From positions 157,875-221,874 of the forward strand of contig NZ_JBHULB010000083.1 of NCBI RefSeq assembly GCF_042684265.1: a stretch of DNA of 64,000 nt, in the 5' to 3' direction. The position numbers and the translations under genes were made by a program. The notes beneath the pieces are model-generated. The model saw only the letters and a program-made list of their open reading frames with translations, was not told where the DNA came from and ran no database searches. The stretch is from Croceitalea marina. GTDB lineage: Bacteria > Bacteroidota > Bacteroidia > Flavobacteriales > Flavobacteriaceae. Positions 1 through 9,347 of the stretch are shown here, in pieces (the stretch's first letter is position 1; every line of letters begins with the position of its first letter).

Positions 1-1220
1 ACCAATGGAATGGCGATAAAGCATTCTTAGAAAAGTATTTTCCCACTATAGAAAAAGGATTAAAATGGTTGATGGATGCCAATGATCTGGACAAAAATGG
101 TTTTCCTGAAGGTTTCGGGATGATGGAAATTCATGGGCTAGATAGTGAAATGATAGATGTTGTCGTATATACACAAAAAGCATTTGCAGATGCATCTAAA
201 ATGGCCGATGAACTTGATAAAACTAGCTTGGCGAACACCTATGAAGCAATAGCAGCTAACTTAAAGGAAAAAATCAATAGTGAGTTTTGGTCTAAAGATT
301 TTAATTCTTATGCCGATTTTATTGGTACAGATAAGCAAACATTACATTTAATAGAAGATGCCATTGTTAGAGCAGACACGCTAAATAAACCTTGGGCCAT
401 CAATGAAATGGAGCAAACAAAACAATTCATTTTAAATAATCCATCTAATAAACCTAGACCTTTTGTGCTGCATCATAATTGGGTAGTGAATACGCCAATG
501 GAAATGGGTATTGCCGATAACGACAAAGCTTTAAAAGCACTGAAAACTGCAAAGCGATTTGTAAATCCGTTTGGTGTTTTTGTAACAGGTATAGATAGAG
601 ATGAATCTACGGGTTCTGATGATGGCGCTTTTAAAGCCCCTCCCGTTTTTTCCTATACAGGCGCAGTGATGACGTTGCCAACTGGAGTTTCTGCCATAGC
701 AGAAAATAATTACGGTAGACCTAATGAAGCATTGAACTATTTAGAACGAATGACACGTTCCTTTAGCTATGCTTTACCAGGGAGTATGTATGAGGTTTCC
801 CCAGATTTTGGAATGATGACGCAAGCATGGAACATCTACAGCTATGCCTACCCTATTGTTCATCAGTTTTTTGGTATTCAACCAAATGCCGCTAAGAAAG
901 AAATTACGATTAGGCCTCAAATGCCAGATAGCTGGAACAAAGCCTCTTTGGAAAATATTGAAATTGGTAACAATAAAATTTCAATATATTATTGGAAAGG
1001 CCCTAAAAGTTTGACTATAAGAACGATACAAACTAATTGGGATTGGTCTCTAAAAGTGGAATTACCAAAGGATTTTAAAAATGCCGGGCTTGTGGTTACA
1101 CAAGGAGAACAAATAGAAGCAAATGCTGATAAATTTATTGTTTCTTCCAGAAATGGGGAAATCGATGCTTCAATATATTTTGAAGAAGCAACTAACAACA
1201 ATTCAAAGACAAATGATTAA
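1..1220 (+). CDS. (alpha/alpha)6-barrel glycosidase, C-terminal part (glycogen-debranching / GH78-like superfamily)
   Basis: The reading frame is open to the left edge (first full codon at position 3), so about 405 C-terminal residues are seen and the start is missing. The sequence has the look of six-hairpin glycosidases: regularly spaced helices, the segment WNGDKAFLEKYFPTIEKGLKWLM before the first internal start, an acidic stretch DRDESTGSDDGAF, and a closing beta-sandwich-like part (IRPQMPDSW) typical of COG3408 amylo-alpha-1,6-glucosidase or alpha-L-rhamnosidase-like enzymes. Such enzymes act on alpha-linked glycans in the periplasm or on the surface. The exact family and substrate cannot be fixed from the fragment. 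The last 8 bases overlap the start of the cyclophilin gene, so the two are probably cotranscribed. Confidence 0.7.
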   Translation, partial: QWNGDKAFLEKYFPTIEKGLKWLMDANDLDKNGFPEGFGMMEIHGLDSEMIDVVVYTQKAFADASKMADELDKTSLANTYEAIAANLKEKINSEFWSKDFNSYADFIGTDKQTLHLIEDAIVRADTLNKPWAINEMEQTKQFILNNPSNKPRPFVLHHNWVVNTPMEMGIADNDKALKALKTAKRFVNPFGVFVTGIDRDESTGSDDGAFKAPPVFSYTGAVMTLPTGVSAIAENNYGRPNEALNYLERMTRSFSYALPGSMYEVSPDFGMMTQAWNIYSYAYPIVHQFFGIQPNAAKKEITIRPQMPDSWNKASLENIEIGNNKISIYYWKGPKSLTIRTIQTNWDWSLKVELPKDFKNAGLVVTQGEQIEANADKFIVSSRNGEIDASIYFEEATNNNSKTND

Positions 1221-1842
1221 GAAAAGAATTTTATATGTCCTATATGGTCTTGTAATTATTCTGGGTTGCTCTACTTCTAAATTTAAATCGAGTTGGACGA
1301 AACCAATTGCCCCAGAAACATTCACTACCAAATTTGAAACATCAAAAGGTGATTTTTTGGTTAAAGTAGAGCGAAAACTTTCTCCCAAAGCAGTAGACCG
1401 TTTTTATCAGTTGGTAAAGACAAAATACTTTAATAATATTCTGTTTTACAGGGTTAATCCAGGATTTGTAGCGCAATTTGGTGGTAATGACAGCCTAATT
1501 TATACTAGTTGGAACCGTTATAAAATCCCTGATGAGCCAGTACTACAAGGCAATGATAAAGGAACATTGAGTTTTGCACGAGGTGATAAAGAAAGCAGAG
1601 GTACAGACTTGTTTATTAATCTAAGGGATAACAATAGACTAGATACCTTACATTATAATGATGTAACGGGCTTTCCTACTTTTGGGAAAGTAACCAAAGG
1701 TATGGAAGTACTTGAAGCCTTGTATTCTGGTTATGCAGATACTACTATGAATAACTTGGACTTAATGTTTAAGGATTTAGATGCCTTTATTAAAAAGTAC
1801 CCAAAGTTGGATACTATTTATAAGGTTGAATTCTTAAAATAA
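1213..1842 (+). CDS. Cyclophilin-type peptidyl-prolyl cis-trans isomerase, lipoprotein
   Basis: A protein of 209 residues if translation begins at the ATG overlapping the stop of the upstream gene (ATGATTAA). That start gives a clean lipoprotein signal peptide with Cys19 (LGCSTS). A longer reading frame upstream exists but would place the signal sequence internally. The cyclophilin core is recognisable from FETSKGDFLVKVERKLSPKAV, then FNNILFYRVNPGFVAQFGG and GTLSFARGDKESRGTDLFINL. It would catalyse proline isomerisation on exported proteins at the membrane. The core region is slightly divergent from PpiA/PpiB, so enzymatic activity is likely but not certain. Confidence 0.85.
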   Translation: MIKKRILYVLYGLVIILGCSTSKFKSSWTKPIAPETFTTKFETSKGDFLVKVERKLSPKAVDRFYQLVKTKYFNNILFYRVNPGFVAQFGGNDSLIYTSWNRYKIPDEPVLQGNDKGTLSFARGDKESRGTDLFINLRDNNRLDTLHYNDVTGFPTFGKVTKGMEVLEALYSGYADTTMNNLDLMFKDLDAFIKKYPKLDTIYKVEFLK

Positions 1843-2055
1843 AGGCCTTATAACTTTAGATTTACTGTTCTCTGTTGCATATCTTTAGAACGCATATAAG
1901 AGAAACAAACAACTTTGCTAAACCCCAGCCTAGGTTGGCGTGCATTATACTCCTTCAAAAGACAACTTAACTAATCGTAAAACAGAGTTTACTAATTCCC
2001 AATAGTTAAATTGAGTTTAATCATATAATCTTTATAAAACCAAAGTTTTATAACA

Positions 2056-2520
2056 ATGAAAAAATATCAAATTTTAATTATAACTCTAGTAATAATAATC
2101 TTACAGTGTGCTTGCAAAAATGAAAACAATTATGAAAACGATACTGAACTTTGTGAATTGCTTTCCAAAATGACCGATGATGACCAAAAAATCAGGAACA
2201 TGGATTTATTGCAAAATGGAACTCAAAAACAAAAGGATTCCTTATGGAAAATTCAAAAACTAATTGATGGACGAAATACGGAACTTCTCTTAGATATAAC
2301 AAAAAAACGAGGTTGGGTATCAAAAAATAGCTTGAACTGTGAAAAATATATGGCGCCTGTTGTGATTTTTAGGCATACACCAGAAAAATATTTCAATGAA
2401 GTAAAAGAAATAATAGACAAAGAATTCCAAAATGAACGTTTAGATGGACTTAATTACGAATTCATTAATGACCATCTTAATGGTAGACCAGGCTTTAATC
2501 TGGAAATAATCGAAAAATAA
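2056..2520 (+). CDS. Small lipoprotein, possibly DUF6624-related
   Basis: 154 residues with a lipoprotein signal peptide (LQCAC, Cys18 or Cys20). The mature part contains DQKIRNMDLL, a short helical stretch, KKRGWVSKNSL and IFRHTPEKYF, an arrangement I associate with DUF6624-type proteins (compare the clearer member at 41105-41704). It lacks the usual C-terminal GTQ-like part of that family, so the relation is tentative. No enzymatic motif is visible and the function is unknown. It stands alone, with 213 bases before it and a convergent SDR gene after it. Confidence 0.6.
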   Translation: MKKYQILIITLVIIILQCACKNENNYENDTELCELLSKMTDDDQKIRNMDLLQNGTQKQKDSLWKIQKLIDGRNTELLLDITKKRGWVSKNSLNCEKYMAPVVIFRHTPEKYFNEVKEIIDKEFQNERLDGLNYEFINDHLNGRPGFNLEIIEK

Positions 2521-2666
2521 AGTGTTACACCAATAACTATGATTAATGTGGGTTTGGTACTTAATCCTAAGTTTGGGTATATTTTAAAAGTCCGCAAAAA
2601 GATTTTGCCATGTGCTTGGCCGAAAGTAAACGCCAGTTTGCTCTCGGGCTGTTCATAGCTAAACCA

Positions 2667-3347
2667 TTAAGGCGTACTATTACTTACCTGCAACAACTTA
2701 CCATTATAATACTTATTCCCAGTTAAGGCAAAATCCTTAATATATGCTGCCATTTCCAATGCCGTAGTTGGTGCTTTATACCCCGGGAAAGCTTCTTCTA
2801 GCATTTCGGTTTGTACAGCACCAAGGGCTAACACGTTAAATGACGGTCCGGTTTCTTTAAACTCTTCTGCCCAAAGCTCAGTTAACGTAATTACAGCTGC
2901 TTTACTAGAACTATATGCCGCTAGCCCTGGAAACTTCATGCTGCCTTGTACTCCACCCATGGAGCTTATGGTTACCACATGAGCCTCTTTATTCATTTTT
3001 GGGAGTAGTATTCTCGTCAATTCGGCAACCCCAAAAACATTTACTTTATACACCTTTTCAAATTCTTCTGTAGTAGTATCTGCAAAAGGCTTGTTTAAAA
3101 GACTACCTGCATTGTTGATAAGCACATCAACTGTTTTCCATTCTTGTATAAACTCGGTTACCTTTTTATAGTCTTCAATTTTCCCTAAATCAAAAGAAAA
3201 GGCAGTAATATTTTTATTGTTTAAGTCTAAAATTGGCTTAGCATTTCTAGATAATGCTAATACCTTATGACCTTCTTCAGCAAAGAGCTTTGCCATTTCA
3301 AAACCTATCCCCCTGCTGGTACCTGATATTATAATGTTCTTAGACAT
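2667..3347 (-). CDS. SDR family NAD(P)-dependent oxidoreductase
   Basis: 226 residues of a classical short-chain dehydrogenase. The dinucleotide-binding motif is GTSRGIG (residues 9-15), NNAG is at 78-81, the catalytic serine pair at 128-129, and the catalytic YSSSK at 145-149. Cytosolic, using NAD(P)H. The substrate cannot be predicted. No signal peptide. The gene is followed on the right by a mosaic of short inverted repeats that separates it from the M28 peptidase gene. Confidence 0.9.
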   Translation of the reverse strand: MSKNIIISGTSRGIGFEMAKLFAEEGHKVLALSRNAKPILDLNNKNITAFSFDLGKIEDYKKVTEFIQEWKTVDVLINNAGSLLNKPFADTTTEEFEKVYKVNVFGVAELTRILLPKMNKEAHVVTISSMGGVQGSMKFPGLAAYSSSKAAVITLTELWAEEFKETGPSFNVLALGAVQTEMLEEAFPGYKAPTTALEMAAYIKDFALTGNKYYNGKLLQVSNSTP

Positions 3348-3349
3348 AA

Positions 3350-3437
3350 TTTTTTATTCCTACGAAGGCAGGAATCTATTTTATCCCCTCCGTCCTGACT
3401 TTACAGTCAGCACACCTCCCCTTATCAAAGGGGAGGA
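3350..3437. repeat. Intergenic mosaic of three short inverted repeats
   Basis: Between the SDR and M28 genes lie three consecutive hairpin-forming units: ATTCCT/AGGAAT (near 3356-3375), CTGACT/AGTCAG (3395-3400 with 3405-3410) and CCTCCCCTT/AAGGGGAGG (3415-3423 with 3428-3436, loop ATCA). None is followed by a clear T-run, so they look more like a dispersed repetitive element than simple terminators. No other copy is seen in this window. Confidence 0.6.
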
Positions 3438-3444
3438 GCCTATA

Positions 3445-4458
3445 TTAATTTAGTTTTACTTCTTGAGTTGCGGCATTAGAAATACCCTCTACAACTGGCA
3501 GCATTTTATTTACCATACTTGCCATATGCGTAAAATCCATAATCTCATTTTCATCCCCAACTTTATGGTAGTGGTTAAAATTAGTAAAGTCGAAAGTGCA
3601 GAACGTATGAGAAGGCACATTAAACTCTTTATGGAAATCGTAATTATCTGAACGTTGGAATAGGTTATACTCCTTAGCTGTTGGTAAAAATCCGATTAAC
3701 TTTTTACCTGCGTATTTGTTGCTTACCTCAGCAAGATTAGACATTTCATACCCACTAATATATAATTCATAATCTTTACCAACTAAAGGAACACCTGTCA
3801 TTTCAAAATTCAACATCGTATAGAGATTTAAATCTGCCTCTTTTAATTTTTTTGCCAAGTGCCTTGAACCTAAAAGTCCTTTCTCTTCGGCACTAAAAAG
3901 CGCAAAAATTAAACTGCGTTTATTGGTTTTATTTTTTCCAAAATAACGTGCCATTTCCATAACAGTAGTAGTTCCCGAGGCATTATCATTAGCACCATTG
4001 GCAATAGCATCACCGTTTTCTTCTTTGATAATTCCTATATGGTCGTAATGCGCACCAATAAGAATATACTCCCCTTTTAAACTAGGGTCATTCCCTTCAA
4101 CTATGCCGACTATATTATAAGAGGTTTTTTCAAAATTTGATAAAGTGTCCCTGTAAGAGTCAAAATAAGGAGCAACACCATTATCCTTAAAGTGTTTTTC
4201 GATGTATTTAGCAGCTTCCTCAATTCCCTCACTACCAGAATCACGACCTTTTAAATCATCTGAAGCTAAAAAGTTCATAATATCACCAATCTTAGCAGCA
4301 TTTGTAAAGCCAGGTGTTTCTTTTGGCATTTGCGCCTTTAAACCATCCGGACCAGCAGGTTCGGCCGTTTGCACATTATCTGGATTGGTTTCCACTATTT
4401 TGGTAGACCCGCAAGCCGTGGCCAATAGTAGGCTTAAAAAACTTATAGCTATTTTCAT
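3445..4458 (-). CDS. M28 family zinc aminopeptidase, lipoprotein
   Basis: 337 residues with a lipoprotein signal peptide (LLLATACGS, Cys16). The M28 peptidase core is clear: GAHYDH with His137 and Asp139, ANDNASG with the bridging Asp158, and the catalytic pair Glu191-Glu192 in SAEEKGLLGSRH. It would be a periplasmic or surface-anchored, dizinc aminopeptidase that trims peptides. It begins just past the terminator of the pyruvate dehydrogenase genes and is transcribed in the same direction. Confidence 0.9.
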   Translation of the reverse strand: MKIAISFLSLLLATACGSTKIVETNPDNVQTAEPAGPDGLKAQMPKETPGFTNAAKIGDIMNFLASDDLKGRDSGSEGIEEAAKYIEKHFKDNGVAPYFDSYRDTLSNFEKTSYNIVGIVEGNDPSLKGEYILIGAHYDHIGIIKEENGDAIANGANDNASGTTTVMEMARYFGKNKTNKRSLIFALFSAEEKGLLGSRHLAKKLKEADLNLYTMLNFEMTGVPLVGKDYELYISGYEMSNLAEVSNKYAGKKLIGFLPTAKEYNLFQRSDNYDFHKEFNVPSHTFCTFDFTNFNHYHKVGDENEIMDFTHMASMVNKMLPVVEGISNAATQEVKLN

Positions 4459-4483
4459 GTTCTATTTTTTTGATGTGTTTAAA

Positions 4484-4518
4484 GATAAAAAAAGCATTCG
4501 CCATGGACGAATGCTTTT
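4484..4518 (-). terminator. Terminator of the pdhA-pdhC operon
   Basis: Perfect 11-bp stem AAAAGCATTCG / CGAATGCTTTT with a 7-base loop. Reading on the minus strand it ends in a run of T. It lies 24 bases past the E2 stop codon. Confidence 0.85.
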
Positions 4519-4541
4519 ACTATTTTGATTACAACTCTAGA

Positions 4542-6182
4542 TTAAGCTAGCATTGTTACAGGGTTTTCCAGATATGCCCTTAAAGTCTGTAAAAATTGTG
4601 CCCCTGTAGCGCCATCAACAGTTCTATGGTCGCATGCTAGGGTAACTTTCATCGTATTACCAACTACTATTTCCCCATTTTTAACTACAGGTTTCTCTAC
4701 AATAGCTCCTACAGATAAAATAGCAGAATTAGGTTGGTTTATTATTGAGGTAAACTCTAAAATACCAAACATACCAAGATTAGAAACCGTAAACGTACTG
4801 CCCTCCATCTCGGCAGGCGTCAACTTTTTGTTTCGTGCCCTAACTGCCATATCTTTAACAGCACTGCCAATAGTAGTTAAGTTCATTTGATCTGTAAACT
4901 TTAAAACAGGTACTACAAGACCATCATCTACTGCAACGGCCACACCAATATGAACATGGTGATTAAATCGGGTAGTATCATTGTTCCATGTAGTATTTAC
5001 CTGCGGATGTTTCTTTAATGCCATTGCACAAGCCTTTAGTACCATGTCGTTAAATGAAACCTTTGTTTCGGGCAAGCCGTTTATTTGCGCTCTTGAAGCT
5101 TTGGCATTATCCATATCCACTTCAATAGTCAAGTAATAATGTGGCGCACTAAATTTAGATTCGCTCAAACGCTTGGCAATTACCTTACGCATTTGCGAAT
5201 TTTTAACTTCTTCAGTCCCTTCTTCACCAACTGGCAAATTGATAGGTGCCGCGGCAATAGCAGGTGCTGAACTTACAGCAGCAGATGCTGTGGTTGTTGG
5301 CTGACTTGAAGCGCTTGGTTGATAATTTTCAACATCACGCTTTACAATTCTGCCATTATCACCAGAACCTTTTACATTTGAAAGGTTGATTCCCTTATCC
5401 GACGCTATCTTTTTTGCTAATGGGGAAGCAAAAATACGCTGCCCATCTGTAGTTATAGAAGTTTCAACAGCTACTGCTTCTGCTTTTGGCTCTTCAGTTG
5501 TAGCTGCTTCTTTTTTAGTTTCTTCTTTTATTCCTCCCGAAGGTTTTGCATTTAAAACGGCGTTAACATCTGTACCTTCTGGGCCAATAACGGCCAATAA
5601 GGAATCTACCGGAGCCCCCTCACCTTCTTGAATACCAATATACAGTAAGGTGCCTGAATAGAAGGATTCAAATTCCATAGTGGCTTTATCTGTCTCTATT
5701 TCAGCAAGAATATCGCCTTCTTCCACAGTATCTCCAACTTTTTTCAACCAAGATGCAACGGTGCCTTCTTCCATGGTATCGCTCAGACGAGGCATCGTAA
5801 TGATTTCCACCCCTTCGGGAACTTCTCCTACACCCGCCTCAGTACTTTTTTCGGCAACCTCTTCAACCTTATCTTCAATTTTTTCAGGCGTAGTTTCCGA
5901 TTTACTTTCTCCAGAACCGTTTAAAAGTGCAGAAATATCTTCACCTTCTTCACCTATGATGGCCAAAAGCGAATCTACTGGTGCACCGTCTCCTTCTTCA
6001 ATTCCGATATGTAGCAAGGTTCCTTCATGAAAGGATTCGAACTCCATCGTAGCTTTGTCCGTTTCAATTTCGGCCAAAATATCACCTTCCTCAATTTTAT
6101 CACCAACATTTTTGAGCCACTTCGCCACGGTACCTTCTTCCATGGTGTCACTCAACCGGGGCATATTGATTACTTCTGCCAT
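4542..6182 (-). CDS. pdhC: Pyruvate dehydrogenase complex E2, dihydrolipoamide acetyltransferase
   Basis: 546 residues. Two lipoyl domains, with lipoylation lysines in ETDKATMEFES at Lys43 and Lys166, are joined by acidic and alanine-rich linkers. A peripheral-subunit binding domain follows at about 249-287 (RIFASPLAKKIA), then the catalytic acyltransferase domain with HRTVDG (His519, Asp523). It transfers the acetyl group from lipoamide to CoA in the cytosolic complex. It lies 5 bases after the E1-alpha gene in one operon. E1-beta and E3 are not in this window, so they must be encoded elsewhere. Confidence 0.97.
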   Translation of the reverse strand: MAEVINMPRLSDTMEEGTVAKWLKNVGDKIEEGDILAEIETDKATMEFESFHEGTLLHIGIEEGDGAPVDSLLAIIGEEGEDISALLNGSGESKSETTPEKIEDKVEEVAEKSTEAGVGEVPEGVEIITMPRLSDTMEEGTVASWLKKVGDTVEEGDILAEIETDKATMEFESFYSGTLLYIGIQEGEGAPVDSLLAVIGPEGTDVNAVLNAKPSGGIKEETKKEAATTEEPKAEAVAVETSITTDGQRIFASPLAKKIASDKGINLSNVKGSGDNGRIVKRDVENYQPSASSQPTTTASAAVSSAPAIAAAPINLPVGEEGTEEVKNSQMRKVIAKRLSESKFSAPHYYLTIEVDMDNAKASRAQINGLPETKVSFNDMVLKACAMALKKHPQVNTTWNNDTTRFNHHVHIGVAVAVDDGLVVPVLKFTDQMNLTTIGSAVKDMAVRARNKKLTPAEMEGSTFTVSNLGMFGILEFTSIINQPNSAILSVGAIVEKPVVKNGEIVVGNTMKVTLACDHRTVDGATGAQFLQTLRAYLENPVTMLA

Positions 6183-6187
6183 TTAGC

Positions 6188-7186
6188 TTATAGTTTATGT
6201 TGTAAAAATGGATAATCTTCTTGTTCATAGACCATATCGTACAATTGTTGTACTGGTGGAAAATCTGATTCTTCAGCAAATTTCTCACATTCAGAAACTA
6301 GGTCTTTAACACGCTTATCAATAATTTTTAAATCATCTTCAGAGGCATATTTCTTTTCTAAAATCACATCTTTCACCTGAGTGATGGGATCTATCTTCTT
6401 GTATTCTTCAACCTCATCTTTAGTTCGATAGTGCTGGGCATCTGACATTGAATGACCTCTATAACGATAGGTTTTCATTTCTAAAAATGTTGGTCCACCG
6501 CCTGTTCTTGCACGTTCAATAGCCTTATCGACTTCTTTTGCAACTGAAACAGGATCCATGCCATCTACTGGGGCACATGGCATTTCATAACCTAATCCTA
6601 ATTTATAAATATCCGTAGAGTAGGATGTTCTCGCTACCGAAGTACCCATTGCATATCCATTGTTTTCACAAATAAATACAACCGGCAACTGCCAAAGCAT
6701 TGCCAAGTTGAACGCCTCATGCAATGAACCTTGTCTTACGGCACCATCACCCATATAACATAAAGTAACATTATCACGTTTAAAGTATTTATCGGCAAAT
6801 GCAAGACCGGCACCTAAAGGAATCTGACCACCAACAATACCATGACCACCATAAAAACGATGCTCTTTTGAAAAAATATGCATGGACCCCCCCATACCTT
6901 TAGAGGTACCCGTGACCTTACCGTATAATTCTGCCATGACCTTTTTTGGGTCAACACCCATACCTATAGGTTGCACATGATTTCGGTAAGCCGTTATCAT
7001 TCTATCTTTATTCAAATCCATTGCGTGCAATGACCCTGCAAGAACAGCCTCTTGACCGTTGTATAAATGTAGAAATCCTCTAACTTTTTGCTGAATGTAA
7101 ACCGCAGCAAGCTTGTCTTCAAACTTGCGCCAGAACAACATGTCTTCGTACCACTTTAGGTATACCTCTTTCGTGATTTTTTTCAT
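6188..7186 (-). CDS. pdhA: Pyruvate dehydrogenase E1 component, alpha subunit
   Basis: 332 residues. The thiamine diphosphate motif runs from GDG (146-148) to NN (175-176), and the conserved YRGHSMSDAQHYR phosphorylation-loop-like segment is present. It decarboxylates pyruvate together with a separate beta subunit. It is directly upstream of the E2 gene (5-base gap). A candidate promoter lies about 40 bases upstream. Confidence 0.97.
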   Translation of the reverse strand: MKKITKEVYLKWYEDMLFWRKFEDKLAAVYIQQKVRGFLHLYNGQEAVLAGSLHAMDLNKDRMITAYRNHVQPIGMGVDPKKVMAELYGKVTGTSKGMGGSMHIFSKEHRFYGGHGIVGGQIPLGAGLAFADKYFKRDNVTLCYMGDGAVRQGSLHEAFNLAMLWQLPVVFICENNGYAMGTSVARTSYSTDIYKLGLGYEMPCAPVDGMDPVSVAKEVDKAIERARTGGGPTFLEMKTYRYRGHSMSDAQHYRTKDEVEEYKKIDPITQVKDVILEKKYASEDDLKIIDKRVKDLVSECEKFAEESDFPPVQQLYDMVYEQEDYPFLQHKL

Positions 7187-7229
7187 TAAATAATGATGTT
7201 AAATGAAGTTCCCTATCATAAGGGAAAAA

Positions 7230-7264
7230 CAAAAATACATATATATCTGTTTTTGGGAAACAAA
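7230..7264 (-). promoter_or_regulatory. Candidate promoter for pdhA
   Basis: On the minus strand TATTTTTG (7230-7237) matches the Bacteroidota -7 consensus TAnnTTTG, and TTTG at 7261-7264 could be the -33 box. The 23-base spacing is at the long end, so this is only a candidate. Confidence 0.4.
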
Positions 7265-7268
7265 TGAT

Positions 7269-7760
7269 TTAAGAATCCCCTAAAAAAGAATTATTAAAGG
7301 CCAAGGGAAGTAATTCAGCGATTGAATTGCATTTATAAATTTTTCCTTTTTCTCCTCGCATTAAAATTGTGATCGGCGTTTTCTGTTTTTGCTCATATTC
7401 TGCAATTGATTGCCTACAATTACCACAAGGGCCAGCAGGGGTATCGACAACATAATTTTTTGAGGTAGCGGTTATTGCCATCGAAATTATTTTTTGGTTG
7501 GGAAAACGTGCCCCTGCCTGAAAAATAGCGACCCTTTCGGCACACAGACCCGATGGATATGAGGCATTTTCTTGATTGTTTCCAATGACTATCTCGCCGT
7601 TTTCCAAGAGTATCGCTACCCCAACTTGAAAGTTGGAATATGGTGCATAGGCATTAGCCCTTGCCTCGGTCGCTTTATAAAGTAAGTCTTGCTCCTCTTT
7701 GGACAATTCATCTTCAGCATTGTAAATACTGAGCTCAAATTCAATCTTTTTTTTCTCCAT
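7269..7760 (-). CDS. cdd: Cytidine deaminase
   Basis: 163 residues. The zinc site is formed by CAE (Cys73, catalytic Glu75) and PCGNC (Cys112, Cys115). The substrate-binding segment YAPYSNFQVG is present. It converts cytidine or deoxycytidine to the uracil nucleosides for pyrimidine salvage. It lies between porV and pdhA on the same strand, with a hairpin terminator separating it from porV. Confidence 0.95.
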   Translation of the reverse strand: MEKKKIEFELSIYNAEDELSKEEQDLLYKATEARANAYAPYSNFQVGVAILLENGEIVIGNNQENASYPSGLCAERVAIFQAGARFPNQKIISMAITATSKNYVVDTPAGPCGNCRQSIAEYEQKQKTPITILMRGEKGKIYKCNSIAELLPLAFNNSFLGDS

Positions 7761-7789
7761 TCTTCATAAACCTATCCCCTAAAAATAAC

Positions 7790-7816
7790 AAAACCCCAAC
7801 GTTATGTTAGGGTTTT
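7790..7816 (-). terminator. Hairpin terminator after porV
   Basis: Inverted repeat AAAACCCCAAC / GTTAGGGTTTT with one mismatch and a 5-base loop, located between the porV stop and the cdd start on the minus strand. Confidence 0.65.
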
Positions 7817-7840
7817 ATATCAAATTATAGCATTAATCTT

Positions 7841-8983
7841 TTAATCGTTGTAGAATTCTTCGCCAAAATTAAAAGTAAGCGAAAAACGTAAGGTATTTTC
7901 AAGTGGGTTTCTAACTTGTGCCGTAGAGAAAAGGTAGGACAAATCTATTTGAGCAGATTTAAACTTAAAGCCCGCACCTATCGTAGCAAACTGCCTAGAA
8001 CCTTTTACCGGACTTTCATTAAAATATCCGGCTCTTAACATAAAGGCATCTTGATATCTATACTCTGTACCTAAAGACCAAGTAACTTCTTTTAGCTCTT
8101 CGCTAAAACCGTCTGGCGCATCACCAAATGACTCGAACACTCCGCTAAAAAAACTTATGTTTTGATAGATGTCATTATCAGCACTATCAATTACGCCATC
8201 GCCATTAAAATCACGCGGTGTCGGCACTAACAATTTATTAAATTCAGAGTAGATACCAACAACATTATCGGCATCAAGAATAAAGTCAAAACCCGCACCA
8301 AACCTTAAATTGGTGGGTAAAAAGTTTTCTTGCCCCCCTTCATCATATTGTAATGAACCGCCGAGATTAGAAATGTTAAAACCTGCGCGCCATCTACCGT
8401 CAAAATTATTGTAGGCAACTTCCCTTGATTGAAAGAAACCGGCAATATCTACTGCAAAAGCATTTGCGGCTTGAGAGTCTTGGGTGCCATCTTGTAATCT
8501 AAGATTAGAACTTATGAATCTACCCCCGACTGCCATTGAAAACGTTTCACTCAATTTTAAGGAGTATGAGCCATCTATGGCAAATTCATTGGGTTTTACA
8601 AGCGTACCTTCTTCGTTTATAGTCTGTCTCAACTCAATTTCGCCTAGACTAAAATACCTAATGCCAACTGCAAAGGCACTTGTTTCATCAAGCTTGTTCG
8701 AAAAAGTTGCGGATAACAAACCGATATCTGAAACTACATTTTCCAAAAATGGCGTATAACTGGCACCAATCATAGATTTTCTCTCAGAAAATGCATATTT
8801 AGCCGGATTCCATTGTTGTGAAAAGGCATCAACAGAAGTGGCAACGCCCATATCACCCATACCAGAAGCTCTGGCATCTCCAGAAATAGTTAAAAACGGA
8901 ACTGCCGTAGTAATTACCCTTTCTTGCTGTGCAGAAACTTTAACAACGCAAATAAGCGTTATCAAAACGATTAATTTTTTCAT
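7841..8983 (-). CDS. porV: Type IX secretion outer membrane protein PorV (LptO)
   Basis: 380 residues with a signal peptide (ICVVKVSAQ). The mature N-terminus has FLTISGDARASGMGDMGVATSVDAFSQQWNP broken into the segments typical of PorV/PorQ family proteins. Many amphipathic beta strands follow and the C-terminus ends in a strand (LRFSLTFNFG). PorV is a FadL-like outer-membrane barrel that hands type IX cargo proteins to the attachment complex. Its gene is divergent from gldJ. In related flavobacteria porU normally neighbours both, but no porU is found here. Confidence 0.93.
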   Translation of the reverse strand: MKKLIVLITLICVVKVSAQQERVITTAVPFLTISGDARASGMGDMGVATSVDAFSQQWNPAKYAFSERKSMIGASYTPFLENVVSDIGLLSATFSNKLDETSAFAVGIRYFSLGEIELRQTINEEGTLVKPNEFAIDGSYSLKLSETFSMAVGGRFISSNLRLQDGTQDSQAANAFAVDIAGFFQSREVAYNNFDGRWRAGFNISNLGGSLQYDEGGQENFLPTNLRFGAGFDFILDADNVVGIYSEFNKLLVPTPRDFNGDGVIDSADNDIYQNISFFSGVFESFGDAPDGFSEELKEVTWSLGTEYRYQDAFMLRAGYFNESPVKGSRQFATIGAGFKFKSAQIDLSYLFSTAQVRNPLENTLRFSLTFNFGEEFYND

Positions 8984-9347
8984 TCTTTCTCGTTATAAAG
9001 TTGTAAGTTTTTATACTTTAAAAACCAGTTCTCGCCCAGAGAACCATTTAACATATTATACAGAAACGCTCTTTTTTATAAATTCTTGTTCAAGAAAGTC
9101 CTTTTTAGACCAAATACATTCATGTACACAAATAAAGTGAACGTTAAACCCAGATACTACGCATACTATAATTGATTTTACGTCGTTATTGTGGTAGTAA
9201 TAAAATCGAAAAAAATTAACTGAAAGTTTTTCTCGGGATATAAAATATTGTGTCCATCTTTTCGTTTTATTGCCTGAAGTGATATTAAATCAAATAAAAT
9301 TGAAGTAGCCGAATACGTTTTCGGTTTATCGAACTCAAGTCCTAATT
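8984..9347. other. Divergent intergenic region between porV and gldJ
   Basis: 364 bases without a credible gene. It must hold the promoters of both neighbours, but I find no exact TAnnTTTG box; TATAATTG around 9172 is a near match toward gldJ. An imperfect 16-base palindrome CCGAATACGTTTTCGG lies about 25 bases before the gldJ start. No remnant of porU was recognised. Confidence 0.5.

Noticed and set aside
4542..7186. Incomplete pyruvate dehydrogenase operon as an anomaly
   Set aside because: E1-alpha next to E2 with E1-beta encoded elsewhere is usual in flavobacteria.
8838..9140. Plus-strand open frame overlapping porV as a porU remnant or new gene
   Set aside because: It is mostly the antisense of porV, has no recognisable domain, and its composition is that of a shadow frame.
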